This document shows, in pieces, positions 17,889-26,561 of a DNA stretch of 64,000 bases; position 1 is the first letter of the stretch; each line of letters starts with the position of its first letter. The translations under genes were made by a program, and so were the position numbers. Below the pieces are notes generated by a model. It worked only from the letters and a program-made list of their open reading frames with translations, searched no databases and was not told the DNA's origin. The stretch is from an uncultured Lachnospiraceae bacterium (GTDB lineage Bacteria; Bacillota; Clostridia; Lachnospirales; Lachnospiraceae): positions 38,467 through 102,466 of the forward strand of contig CAJUBR010000001.1 in NCBI GenBank assembly GCA_910584695.1, written 5' to 3'.

Positions 17889-18315
17889 TGCCTGCACCTC
17901 CTTCTAAATCTTCACGGGATACAATTTTACATTTTACAGGCAGCTTATGAGTTGCAAGTCTCAAAGCTTCTTTTGCAACATCTTCCGGCACACCTGCGAT
18001 TTCAAACATCACACGCCCTGGCTTAACTACTGCTACCCAGCCTTCCACATTACCTTTACCTTTACCCATACGAACACCGATCGGCTTAGACGTATAAGGC
18101 TTATCAGGGAAAATCTTAATCCAGACTTTACCGGTACGCTTTACGTAACGAGTCATAGCAACACGGGCTGCTTCAATCTGGTTGGATTTAATCCATGCCG
18201 GTTCCAATGCAACAATACCATATTCACCATTGCTGATCTTATTTCCTCTTGTTGCTTTACCAGCCATAGAACCTCTGAATTGCTTTCTATGTTTTGTTCT
18301 TTTCGGCATTAACAT
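17878..18315 (-). CDS. rplP: 50S ribosomal protein L16
   Basis: MPKRTKHRKQFRGSMAGKAT and WIKIFPDKPYTSKPIGVRMG are diagnostic of L16, near the peptidyl transferase centre. The ATG at 18315 overlaps the rpsC stop (TAATG) with AGGGAG 9 nt upstream; a second ATG at 18309 is possible. Confidence 0.97.
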   Translation of the reverse strand: MLMPKRTKHRKQFRGSMAGKATRGNKISNGEYGIVALEPAWIKSNQIEAARVAMTRYVKRTGKVWIKIFPDKPYTSKPIGVRMGKGKGNVEGWVAVVKPGRVMFEIAGVPEDVAKEALRLATHKLPVKCKIVSREDLEGGAGSEN

Positions 18316-18980
18316 TATTTATCGCTCCCTTCCTGATTGTTCTTAGTTGGAAGTACTTCACCATGATAAATCCAAGTCTTAACACCAACTTTACCATAAG
18401 TTGTATCAGCCTCAGCAAAACCATAGTCGATATCTGCACGAAGTGTCTGAAGAGGAATTGTTCCGTCGCTGTAGAACTCAGTACGGGCCATATCTGCACC
18501 ACCCAAACGTCCCGAAACAGCGGTTTTAATTCCCAAAGCACCCGTCTTCATCGTCCTGCCCATGCACGACTTCATTGCACGTCGGAATGAAATACGGTTC
18601 TCTAATTGTGCAGCAATATTTTCAGCTACTAACTGAGCATCTGCATCCGGCTTCTTAACTTCTTTTACATCTACCATTAACTTCTTATCTGTTAATTTGG
18701 CAACCTCTTTCTTAATAGTTTCAATTTCAGCACCACCTTTACCAATTACAACACCTGGCTTAGCAGTGTAAATGATAACTTTCAGTCTGTCAGATGCTCT
18801 CTCGATTTCGATTTTAGAAATCTGAGCACTGTAAAGTCTTTTCTTAAGGAAAGTACGAATCTTTTGATCTTCTACTAAGTTATTTGCAAATTCGCCATCT
18901 TTTGTATCAGCATACCATCTGGAATCCCAATCTTTGATGATACCGACTCTCAAGCCATGAGGATTTACTTTCTGTCCCAT
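18315..18980 (-). CDS. rpsC: 30S ribosomal protein S3
   Basis: S3 lies at the mRNA entry channel. MGQKVNPHGLRVGIIKDWDS and the KH-domain GKGGAEIETIKKEV are present; 221 residues. Confidence 0.98.
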   Translation of the reverse strand: MGQKVNPHGLRVGIIKDWDSRWYADTKDGEFANNLVEDQKIRTFLKKRLYSAQISKIEIERASDRLKVIIYTAKPGVVIGKGGAEIETIKKEVAKLTDKKLMVDVKEVKKPDADAQLVAENIAAQLENRISFRRAMKSCMGRTMKTGALGIKTAVSGRLGGADMARTEFYSDGTIPLQTLRADIDYGFAEADTTYGKVGVKTWIYHGEVLPTKNNQEGSDK

Positions 18981-18991
18981 TATTTGCCTCC

Positions 18992-19387
18992 TTATCTTTC
19001 ATCAAGCACGATTGTAATGTGGCTTGTTCTCTTTTCAATTCTATAAGCTCTACCCTGTGCTCTTGGTTGAATTCTCTTCATTGTTGGTCCCTTATTTGCA
19101 TAACACTCTGCAATATAAAGGTTTTCTGCCTTATAATTTTTATCCGGATAATTATTCTCAGCATTTGCAATTGCTGACTTTAATAACTTCTCTATTACAC
19201 TTGAAGCATATCTTGGGTTATAAGCTAAGATAGCAAGTGCAGTTTGTACATCCTTACCTCTGATGGCATCTAAAACGAAACATGCTTTTGTTACAGATAC
19301 TCTGGCATAAGAAACCTTAGCAGATGGTCTTGTATCTTTACTCGCATTTCTTTCTCTTTTAATCTGGGATCTATGTCCTTTTGCCAT
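18992..19387 (-). CDS. rplV: 50S ribosomal protein L22
   Basis: Its beta-hairpin lines the exit tunnel; PTMKRIQPRAQGRAYRIEKR is the diagnostic stretch. 131 residues. Confidence 0.98.
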   Translation of the reverse strand: MAKGHRSQIKRERNASKDTRPSAKVSYARVSVTKACFVLDAIRGKDVQTALAILAYNPRYASSVIEKLLKSAIANAENNYPDKNYKAENLYIAECYANKGPTMKRIQPRAQGRAYRIEKRTSHITIVLDER

Positions 19388-19413
19388 GGATGAACCCTCC
19401 TTTCAAATCTCAA

Positions 19414-19695
19414 TTATCTAACTTTTGACTTCTTTTCGTCCTTGCCATGTCCTCTGTAAGTTCTGGTCGCAACAAACTCTCCGAGCTTGTGACCAACCAT
19501 ATCTTCCGTAACATATACAGGCACATGTCTTCTTCCGTCATAAACTGCAATTGTATGTCCTACGAAGCTAGGAAAGATAGTAGAACGACGAGACCAGGTT
19601 TTAATAACCTGCTTGTCATTACCAGCATTCATAGCATCGATTTTCTTAAGCAAATGTTCATCTGCAAATGGTCCTTTTTTAAGTGAACGAGCCAT
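19414..19695 (-). CDS. rpsS: 30S ribosomal protein S19
   Basis: MARSLKKGPFADEHLLKK, TWSRRSTIFPSFVGHTIAVY and FVATRTYRGHGKDEKKSKVR identify S19; 93 residues. Confidence 0.98.
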   Translation of the reverse strand: MARSLKKGPFADEHLLKKIDAMNAGNDKQVIKTWSRRSTIFPSFVGHTIAVYDGRRHVPVYVTEDMVGHKLGEFVATRTYRGHGKDEKKSKVR

Positions 19696-19713
19696 AGGTT
19701 AAACCTCCTTATA

Positions 19714-20556
19714 TTATTTAACGTTCTTACCATCTCTGGTTCTAACGATCATCTTATTTGATTTCTTGTTCTTTTTACGAGTCTTAAGTCCAAGTGCCGG
19801 CTTGCCCCAAGGGGTACATGGACCCGGACGACCGATACTGGTCTTACCTTCACCACCACCGTGCGGATGGTCGTTAGGGTTCATAACAGAACCACGAACT
19901 GTAGGGCGGATACCCATATGACGTTTCCGTCCAGCCTTACCGATATTAACAAGACCATGTTCAATGTTGCCAACCTGACCGACTGTTGCACGGGCAATAA
20001 TCGGAACCATTCTCATCTCACCTGACGGCAGACGAAGAGTTGCATACTTTCCTTCTTTTGCCATAAGCTGTGCTGAATTACCAGCAGAACGAACCAATTG
20101 TCCACCTTTACCCGGATATAACTCAATATTGTGTATCTCTGTACCAACTGGAATAGCTTCTAAAGGAAGGCAGTTGCCGACTTTAATCTCTGCATTTGCA
20201 CCATTCATCAGCTTATCGCCAACCTGCAAACCTACAGGAGCAAGAATATAAGCTTTCTCACCATCAGCATAACTGATCAATGCGATATTTGCAGTTCTGT
20301 TTGGATCATATTCAATCGAAACAACAGTTGCAGGAATATCATCTTTTCTTCTCTTAAAATCGATAATTCTATATTTTCTTCTAGATCCACCACCATGGTG
20401 TCTTACCGTAATCTTTCCCTGATTATTACGACCAGCTGTCTTCTTTAAAGAAGTTGTAAGGGATTTTTCAGGAGTTGTCTTTGTAATCACATCAAAATCC
20501 AAACCAGTCATATTTCTTCTGGAAGGTGTATATGGGTTATATGTTTTTATTCCCAT
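19714..20556 (-). CDS. rplB: 50S ribosomal protein L2
   Basis: L2 is needed for subunit association and peptidyl transfer. MGIKTYNPYTPSRRNMTG and the C-terminal HPHGGGEGKTSIGRPGPCTP are hallmarks. The frame opens at 20580, but AAGGAG lies 7 nt before the ATG at 20556, giving 280 residues. Confidence 0.98.
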   Translation of the reverse strand: MGIKTYNPYTPSRRNMTGLDFDVITKTTPEKSLTTSLKKTAGRNNQGKITVRHHGGGSRRKYRIIDFKRRKDDIPATVVSIEYDPNRTANIALISYADGEKAYILAPVGLQVGDKLMNGANAEIKVGNCLPLEAIPVGTEIHNIELYPGKGGQLVRSAGNSAQLMAKEGKYATLRLPSGEMRMVPIIARATVGQVGNIEHGLVNIGKAGRKRHMGIRPTVRGSVMNPNDHPHGGGEGKTSIGRPGPCTPWGKPALGLKTRKKNKKSNKMIVRTRDGKNVK

Positions 20557-20580
20557 TTTCTTTCTCCTTTCAAATTGCAT

Positions 20581-20687
20581 TTATTATCACGCTTGCTTGC
20601 GTATGAATTGTTATCTGGCTTTCGCACTAACCTCAAACTGCACCTTCGGCTTGTTGCGTTCCCCTTCAAGCTTTCGCACAATTTCAT
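20581..20687. repeat. rplW-rplB gap, partial duplicate of repeat pieces
   Basis: No gene is seen. The segment tggctttcgcactaacctcaaactg..cttcggcttg repeats the block at 20746-20782 in the same gap, so the gap has grown by internal duplication. Confidence 0.7.
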
Positions 20688-20727
20688 CATCCACTCTACT
20701 AAATTCGAACTTCGCTTTGCTCGTTCT
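20688..20727. repeat. 40-bp partial copy of the 84-bp repeat
   Basis: Positions 20688-20727 (catccactctactaaa to gctcgttct) are identical to the last 40 bp of the repeats at 15219-15258 and 15389-15428, in the same orientation. Confidence 0.93.
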
Positions 20728-20802
20728 CATTAAGTATCGGGATGGGCTTTCGCACTAACCTCAAACTGCACCTTCGGCTTGTTTTCGTTAAGTGCTCAAT
20801 GC
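20728..20802. repeat. Repeat edge abutting the rplW stop codon
   Basis: This block is homologous to 15429-15505 with few changes and runs directly into the rplW stop codon at 20803. The same end therefore sits at two different ribosomal stop codons. Confidence 0.9.
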
Positions 20803-21102
20803 CTATAGTCCTTCAAAGATTTCAATATCTTTGCTGTCTGCCGTTAACTGAACGATCGCTTTCTTAGACTTTGCGGTCCTTCCATAAACCATACCACGTC
20901 TCTTTTTCTTACCATCAAGATTCATAGTGTTTACTTTGGCAACCTTTGTTCCTTCAAACATTTTTTCAACGGCATCCTTGATCATAGTCTTATTTGCCTC
21001 TGGATGAACCTGAAACGTATACTTCTTCTCAGCCATAGCATCCATTGACTTTTCGGTAATGATAGGTTTCTGAATTACGTCATAATATTTAATATCTGCC
21101 AT
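20803..21102 (-). CDS. rplW: 50S ribosomal protein L23
   Basis: L23 is the exit-site docking protein for trigger factor and SRP. YYDVIQKPIITEKSMDAM is the typical start; 99 residues. Its start overlaps the rplD stop, and its stop is fused to a repeat block. Confidence 0.98.
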   Translation of the reverse strand: MADIKYYDVIQKPIITEKSMDAMAEKKYTFQVHPEANKTMIKDAVEKMFEGTKVAKVNTMNLDGKKKRRGMVYGRTAKSKKAIVQLTADSKDIEIFEGL

Positions 21103-21722
21103 TATGCGTACACCTCCTCAATTGCTGCTACTGCATCCTTCGTAATCACAACAGTGTCATACTTCAGAATATCATATACATTGATTGCATTTGTCAAAGT
21201 AGTCTTTACACCAGGAACATTCTTTGCAGATAATACCAGATTCCGGTCATTATCCTTTGTTATAACTAATGCTTTTGCTACCTCTAGGTTATTCATAACC
21301 TCTACAAACTTCTTTGTCTTAATTTCATCTAGTTTAAACTCATCTAACACAATGAATTTTTCTTCATTCACTCTTGAAGTCAGTACAGATTTCATAGCAT
21401 TCACTTTTTCTTTCTTATTCAACTTCATAGAGTAATCTCTTGGCTTTGGTGCAAACACAACACCACCACCTGTCCACTGAGGAGATCTTGTAGAACCCTG
21501 TCTGGCATGACCTGTTCCCTTTTGTCTCCAAGGTTTTCTTCCGCCTCCACGCACTTCTGCACGTGTCTTAGCGCTCTGAGTTCCCTGACGCTTGTTTGCC
21601 AACTGAGCTACAACTGCCATGTGAACTAAATGCTCATTTATTTCTACACCGAATACAGAATCGTTAAGCTCTAACTTATCAACTTCTTTACCTTCGGTAT
21701 TGTAAACAGCTACCTGTGCCAT
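21102..21722 (-). CDS. rplD: 50S ribosomal protein L4
   Basis: The tunnel loop with GGGRKPWRQKGTGHARQGS is diagnostic; 206 residues. L4 is the usual autoregulator of the S10 operon in enterobacteria; whether it acts so here is not shown. Confidence 0.98.
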   Translation of the reverse strand: MAQVAVYNTEGKEVDKLELNDSVFGVEINEHLVHMAVVAQLANKRQGTQSAKTRAEVRGGGRKPWRQKGTGHARQGSTRSPQWTGGGVVFAPKPRDYSMKLNKKEKVNAMKSVLTSRVNEEKFIVLDEFKLDEIKTKKFVEVMNNLEVAKALVITKDNDRNLVLSAKNVPGVKTTLTNAINVYDILKYDTVVITKDAVAAIEEVYA

Positions 21723-21745
21723 TCTAAATTCCTCCTTCCTGCAGA

Positions 21746-22432
21746 TTACTTACCACTTTTTACAGTTTCTTTAATCATAACCAATGACTTCTTAGGACCT
21801 GGTACAGATCCTTTTACTAGAATAACGTCATTCTCTGCATCTATTTTAACAATCTCCAAGTTCTGAACGGTAACTCTGACAGCTCCCATATGACCTGCCA
21901 TCTTCTTACCCTTGAATACTTTACCAGGGTCTGTTGCACATCCATTCGAACCTGCATGGCGATGGTATTTGGAACCATGAGTCTTAGGACCAGTATGCAG
22001 TCCATGTCTCTTAATACCGCCTGCAAATCCCTTACCCTTTGACTTAGCTGTTACATCAATCTTATCCCCTTCAGAGAAGATATCTGCTTTAATAACACTT
22101 TCTCCGGCAACGTACTCGGAAGCGTTTTCAACTCTGAATTCTCTTACAAATTTTTTTGGGGTGGTATTTGCTTTCTTGAAATGTCCTACCTCTGCTTTGC
22201 CAGCACCATGTGGATTTCTAATCACTTTCTTACCTGATACATCCTTTGTTGTTATTTTTTCTTTCTTTTCACCGTAACCAACCTGGATTGCTTCATATCC
22301 ATCGTTGTCCAATGTCTTAACCTGTGTTACTACACAAGGTCCTGCCTGTAATACGGTAACGGGTGTCAGCACACCGTCTTCGTTGAAGATTTGAGTCATT
22401 CCGACTTTTGTAGCTAAAATTGCTTTCTTCAT
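21746..22432 (-). CDS. rplC: 50S ribosomal protein L3
   Basis: MKKAILATKVGMTQIFNEDG, KGKGFAGGIKRHG and THGSKYHRHAGSNG identify L3. At 228 residues it is somewhat longer than the typical 205-215. Confidence 0.98.
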   Translation of the reverse strand: MKKAILATKVGMTQIFNEDGVLTPVTVLQAGPCVVTQVKTLDNDGYEAIQVGYGEKKEKITTKDVSGKKVIRNPHGAGKAEVGHFKKANTTPKKFVREFRVENASEYVAGESVIKADIFSEGDKIDVTAKSKGKGFAGGIKRHGLHTGPKTHGSKYHRHAGSNGCATDPGKVFKGKKMAGHMGAVRVTVQNLEIVKIDAENDVILVKGSVPGPKKSLVMIKETVKSGK

Positions 22433-22558
22433 TTTAATTATTTCCTCCTAATTAATCTACAGCGGATTGCCTTGGCAATCATTCTAAATTTGGCTCAACG
22501 CCCATTAGGTATACTGTACTTACATATTAAATATTGCTCTGTGAATCTTTTTTCACAA

Positions 22559-22876
22559 TTATTTTGTTTTCATCTTTACATCGATGTAAACACCAGCAGA
22601 CATATCCAACTTCTGTAATGCATCGATTGTCTTCTGAGTTGGTGCAATCACGTCGATTAATCTCTTATGTGTTCTTTGCTCAAACTGCTCTCTGGAATCT
22701 TTGTACTTATGAACCGCTCTAAGAATTGTGATTTTTTCAATCTTAGTCGGCATCGGTACAGGACCAGAAACCTTCGCACCTGTCTTCTTAACAGTATCAA
22801 TAATGTTTGCTGCAGCCTGATCAATTAATTTGTGATCATACGCCTTAAGTGTAATTCTCATTACCTGGTTTGCCAT
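22559..22876 (-). CDS. rpsJ: 30S ribosomal protein S10
   Basis: First gene of the operon. RITLKAYDHKLIDQAAANII and GPVPMPTKIEKITILRAVHK are diagnostic. The frame extends to 22936, but AAGGAGG lies about 11 nt before the ATG at 22876, giving 105 residues. Confidence 0.97.
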   Translation of the reverse strand: MANQVMRITLKAYDHKLIDQAAANIIDTVKKTGAKVSGPVPMPTKIEKITILRAVHKYKDSREQFEQRTHKRLIDVIAPTQKTIDALQKLDMSAGVYIDVKMKTK

Positions 22877-23120
22877 AAAAAAAGCCGCCTCCTTTTCGCA
22901 CTTATTCATCGAGTACGACAAGCGGTGACTGTACACTCTCCCGTGTGTGTCATATTTTGAAGCATTTTACAATACAACTTTCACACGTCATTTCCCTTTA
23001 ACAGGATGGTTATTCGTACAGTGACTTGCCGTCAGTTTCTTAACTTGACATTCGCTCCACGGAAAAACCTGCCACAACGGGCAGCAACCTCACGCTTCTA
23101 CGCTATCAATGTCACAGCAA
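22877..23120 (-). other. 5' leader of the ribosomal superoperon
   Basis: About 240 nt separate the predicted start point from rpsJ, with no gene. Several short inverted segments are present (for example ctgccacaacgggcag near 23070), consistent with a structured r-protein leader. I cannot assign a known leader class. Confidence 0.5.
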
Positions 23121-23125
23121 GTGCT

Positions 23126-23154
23126 AGTATACCTTATGTTTCAGGGGATTGCAA
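23126..23154 (-). promoter_or_regulatory. Promoter of the rpsJ superoperon
   Basis: On the minus strand TTGCAA (23149-23154) and TATACT (23126-23131) are spaced by 17 bp. It is the strongest sigma-A-type promoter visible upstream of rpsJ. Confidence 0.8.
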
Positions 23155-23196
23155 GAACTTTTTTCAATAAATTGTATTTTTTCCCGTACAATATTC

Positions 23197-24774
23197 CTAC
23201 AAAAGCGGAGCATACAAACGCAGCAATCCCTGCCACAAACGATATGGCCGGTTCATACTCAGACAGGATTCATATGTGATTTCCCCTGAAACCTCTATTG
23301 TATTTTCAATATCTTCCTTAATACTGTTAATAACCTTGCTGTGATATAAAAAGGTTGCACACTCAAAATGCAGATACAGGCTCCGGAAATCCAAATTAAT
23401 GGAACCCACAACTGCATAGTTATCATCCACCACCATCATCTTAGAATGAATAAATCCCGGTGTATATTCATAAATCTTCACCCCTGCCTTTGTAAGCGGT
23501 TCATAAAAGGAACGGGTCATCATGAAAACGGTTTTTTTATCGGGAATCCCCGGTGTTATGATTCGCACGTCAATGCCACTCTGGGCAGCCAGAGTGAGTG
23601 CCGTAATCATTTCATTATCTACAATCAGATATGGTGTCGTAATATAGACATATTTTGTAGCCCGGTGAATCATATTCAGATATACGTTTTCTGCAACAAT
23701 CTCTGAAAATAGCGGATTATCCGCATATGGTTGAACAAATCCGTCTGCTCTTTTTTGACATTCCATCGGAAACTCTTCCGGTTTCAGGTGATATTTTTCA
23801 TAATCCACAGGCTGCTCCGAAACATGCTGCCACATTTGCAGAAACATAACCGTAAAATTCCAGGTTGCATCTCCCTTTAACATGACACCGGTATCCCTCC
23901 AATGACCATTCATATCCAGCTTATTGATATATTCATCTGCAAGATTGATTCCGCCGGTAAAGGAAGTATGTCCGTCTACTACAGTAATCTTCCTGTGGTC
24001 CCGGTTATTTAATCGGAGAGATAATGTGGGACTAAACGGATTAAAACAATAACATTCTATTCCATATTCCCGCAGTTCCAGATAGTACGCAGGAGGAAGC
24101 GTACTGACACTCCCCATATCATCATAAATAATCTTGATTTCTACCCCATTTCTTGCTTTTTCCTTCAAAATTTCTAAAACGCTGTCCCAGAAGGCACCTT
24201 CATGTATGATAAAATATTCGATAAAAATGAAGTGTTTTGCTTTTTTTAGTTCATCTAACATACACAAAAACATTTCTTCCCCAGAGGAAAAATATTTAAC
24301 ACTGGTCTGTTCATAGACAGGATATTTTGCAAGATTATATATATATCTAGCCTGTGGTGCAGCATGCTTACTGATTTCTTCTATATGTTCCAAAACAGAT
24401 GTATCCTGTGTCAGATGCGTTTTCGATTCTGTGACTGCTGCCCGAATACTTTTTCGGAATTTACGTCTTGTACTATTTACCGACAGCAAAAGATAGAAAA
24501 GACCGCCGAACACCGGAACAAATAGAATTGTGGTACACCATGCAAGTTTATAAGCCGGATTAATGGGTTGGTTAATAATATAAATTACCACCAGCAGGCT
24601 GATAAAGGCAAGCCCTGCCTGAATATCAAAATAATGCTCTTTCAACTGTGTATATGCAACCAAAAGAAAGATTAACTGAACTAACATAAGTAATCCAACC
24701 CACACTATTTTATCTATAAATAACGGATAATCATTGCTTGTCCGCTTCTTTTTAATTGCCTGTTGTCTCTCCAA
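23197..24774 (-). CDS. cls: Cardiolipin synthase (phospholipase D family)
   Basis: It joins two phosphatidylglycerols to make cardiolipin at the membrane. Two N-terminal transmembrane segments are followed by two HKD motifs: NNRDHRKITVVDGHTSFTGG and FIHSKMMVVDDNYAVVGSIN. The frame opens at 24855, but AGGAGG lies 8 nt before a TTG at 24774 (ERQQAIKKKR follows), giving about 525 residues. It is read from the same strand as the ribosomal operon and ends about 40 bp from its promoter. Confidence 0.94.
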   Translation of the reverse strand: MERQQAIKKKRTSNDYPLFIDKIVWVGLLMLVQLIFLLVAYTQLKEHYFDIQAGLAFISLLVVIYIINQPINPAYKLAWCTTILFVPVFGGLFYLLLSVNSTRRKFRKSIRAAVTESKTHLTQDTSVLEHIEEISKHAAPQARYIYNLAKYPVYEQTSVKYFSSGEEMFLCMLDELKKAKHFIFIEYFIIHEGAFWDSVLEILKEKARNGVEIKIIYDDMGSVSTLPPAYYLELREYGIECYCFNPFSPTLSLRLNNRDHRKITVVDGHTSFTGGINLADEYINKLDMNGHWRDTGVMLKGDATWNFTVMFLQMWQHVSEQPVDYEKYHLKPEEFPMECQKRADGFVQPYADNPLFSEIVAENVYLNMIHRATKYVYITTPYLIVDNEMITALTLAAQSGIDVRIITPGIPDKKTVFMMTRSFYEPLTKAGVKIYEYTPGFIHSKMMVVDDNYAVVGSINLDFRSLYLHFECATFLYHSKVINSIKEDIENTIEVSGEITYESCLSMNRPYRLWQGLLRLYAPLL

Positions 24775-24870
24775 ATCATATCCCTCCTCATTTGATTCCT
24801 GTGAGCAGCGAGTCAGTTGGCTGCACCTGTACAGATATTGGGCGATGCCAGTCATATTGGGATTATTGAC

Positions 24871-25731
24871 TTAAAACTGCCATCTTCCAGCCGCACCACA
24901 GGGCAAAATCAATCCATTATCCGAAACCGGAAGTCCGATTTCCTGTGATTCCACATAACCGCCATGCCTTGCAACAACTTCTGTCGAAATCAGATAGCTC
25001 AGCACAGCAGGCGCAAGCCCTGTCGTATAGGAATTCACCAGAAAGAATAGCGGTTTCTCACTTAACAATTGCCCACAAAGTGCTATAAACGGATGAATCT
25101 TTTCCTCAATCTTCCAGATTTCCCCCTTCGGACCCCTTCCATAAGAAGGGGGATCCATGATAATCGCATCATAACGATTCCCACGTCGTATTTCCCTCTC
25201 TACAAACTTCACACAGTCATCTACAATCCAACGAATTGGAGCATTCGAAAGTCCGGAGGCCTGTGCATTTTCCTTTGCCCAGGTAACCATTCCCTTAGAA
25301 GCATCTACATGAGTAACCCGTGCCCCTGCTTTTGCTGCAGCACAAGTTGCACCTCCAGTATAGGCAAAGAGATTTAATACTTTAATAGGACGCTCTGCTT
25401 TCTTAATCAAATCAGAAAACCAGTCCCAATTGATTGCCTGCTCTGGAAATAAACCAGTATGTTTAAAACTAAAAGGCTTTAAATGAAACGTCAAATCTCT
25501 ATAATGAATCGACCACTGCTCCGGCAGGTCAAAAAATTCCCATTCCCCACCGCCTTTTCTGCTTCGGTGATAATGGGCATTCAGTTTTTTCCATGCAGGA
25601 TTCTTTTTCGGAGTATTCCAAAGCACCTGCGGATCCGGACGCAGCAGGATATACTTTCCCCATCGTTCTAATTTTTCTCCATTAGATGTGTCAATTACTT
25701 CATAGTCTTTCCAGCCATCTGCTATCCACAT
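24871..25731 (-). CDS. Class I SAM-dependent methyltransferase (RlmI/RlmK-like)
   Basis: About 286 residues. VLNLFAYTGGATCAAAKAGA is the SAM-binding motif I, VTHVDASKGMVTWAKENA motif II, and DAIIMDPPSYGRGPKGEIW contains the DPPSY-type catalytic motif of RNA or protein N/C5 methyltransferases. The N-terminal PUA domain of full RlmI is missing, so the exact substrate is open. AAGGAG sits 6 nt before the ATG at 25731. Confidence 0.85.
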   Translation of the reverse strand: MWIADGWKDYEVIDTSNGEKLERWGKYILLRPDPQVLWNTPKKNPAWKKLNAHYHRSRKGGGEWEFFDLPEQWSIHYRDLTFHLKPFSFKHTGLFPEQAINWDWFSDLIKKAERPIKVLNLFAYTGGATCAAAKAGARVTHVDASKGMVTWAKENAQASGLSNAPIRWIVDDCVKFVEREIRRGNRYDAIIMDPPSYGRGPKGEIWKIEEKIHPFIALCGQLLSEKPLFFLVNSYTTGLAPAVLSYLISTEVVARHGGYVESQEIGLPVSDNGLILPCGAAGRWQF

Positions 25732-25776
25732 ATGCATCTCCTTAAATTTCTTATATTTTTTGTATTTGTGCTATAT

Positions 25777-25863
25777 TTATGCGTTCATTATATCCATCAG
25801 GAAAGAATTCGTCAAATCTTCAAACTCTTTTTTTCTTTTATGAATACAGCATTTCAGTTTCAT
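25777..25863 (-). CDS. 28-residue peptide with a strong ribosome binding site
   Basis: ATG at 25863 is preceded by TTGGAGG with 5-nt spacing, better than many genes here. The product MKLKCCIHKRKK.. is basic at the N-terminus, then acidic-amphipathic, and stops at 25777. It lies between the hydrolase and the methyltransferase on the same strand. Function unknown; it may be a real small protein or an upstream coupling ORF. Confidence 0.5.
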   Translation of the reverse strand: MKLKCCIHKRKKEFEDLTNSFLMDIMNA

Positions 25864-25881
25864 GTTGTCCTCCAAAAAACA

Positions 25882-26385
25882 CTACTCTATTACCTCAATC
25901 TGGCACATCTTCATTGTAGTGAGTGCGGCTTCATGGCTTTCCGGTGTTACACCAGCACAGCACCTTGCATCTACGGTAACTTTAATTTCCGGATATGCAG
26001 CCTTAATAATCAACGCATTGGATACGACACAAATATCGGTACAAAGTCCCACCAACTCCACCTCTTCTAAATGATAATCCTTCCAGTTCATATATCCAAA
26101 ATTTGGTTTGTCAATATAAATAGCACCGGGAACCTCCAACCCCTTTGCAATCTCCCAACCGTCTGTTCCTTTTTTACAATGTACAACAGGAAGATGTTTT
26201 CCTTCATTTGTATTAAGATAATCTTCCTGATGCGTATCCCGGGTAAAAATAATTTTATCTCCCCGTTCTTTGTATTGTGTGATCTTATTCTTTACCTTTT
26301 CTACAATTGCCTCCGCTTCCTTCGTTCCAAGAGAACCATCAATAAAATCCTTTTGCATGTCTACTACAATTAATGTTTTCTTCAT
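25882..26385 (-). CDS. Cysteine hydrolase, isochorismatase/nicotinamidase-like
   Basis: 167 residues. The catalytic triad is visible: Asp in VVDMQKDFIDG, Lys in VVHCKKGTDGWE, and Cys in LVGLCTDICVVSNAL. The size and the CTDICV motif fit a PncA-like nicotinamidase, but the family also hydrolyses other substrates, so no symbol is given. It starts from its own promoter, divergent from the methyltransferase at 26562. Confidence 0.85.
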   Translation of the reverse strand: MKKTLIVVDMQKDFIDGSLGTKEAEAIVEKVKNKITQYKERGDKIIFTRDTHQEDYLNTNEGKHLPVVHCKKGTDGWEIAKGLEVPGAIYIDKPNFGYMNWKDYHLEEVELVGLCTDICVVSNALIIKAAYPEIKVTVDARCCAGVTPESHEAALTTMKMCQIEVIE

Positions 26386-26425
26386 TCTACCTCTCTCCTT
26401 TTCTTATTATCTCTGTGTTGACGCT

Positions 26426-26454
26426 ATCTTACTATCCTTTTGATAATATATCAA
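26426..26454 (-). promoter_or_regulatory. Promoter of the isochorismatase-like gene
   Basis: TTGATA (26449-26454) and TAAGAT (26426-26431) on the minus strand with a 17-bp spacer, about 40 bp upstream of the start codon. Confidence 0.5.
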
Positions 26455-26477
26455 TCGTTTTTTGAATTTTTAATCCC

Positions 26478-26507
26478 TTGTTATGGAATCAAGAAATATG
26501 GTATACT
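26478..26507 (+). promoter_or_regulatory. Promoter of the methyltransferase gene
   Basis: TTGTTA (26478-26483) and TATACT (26502-26507) with an 18-bp spacer, divergent from the preceding promoter, 55 bp upstream of the start codon. Confidence 0.6.
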
Positions 26508-26561
26508 GGCAATGCAGGCTCTTAGCATAACAACGAAAAGAAACGACAGGTGGAATATATA

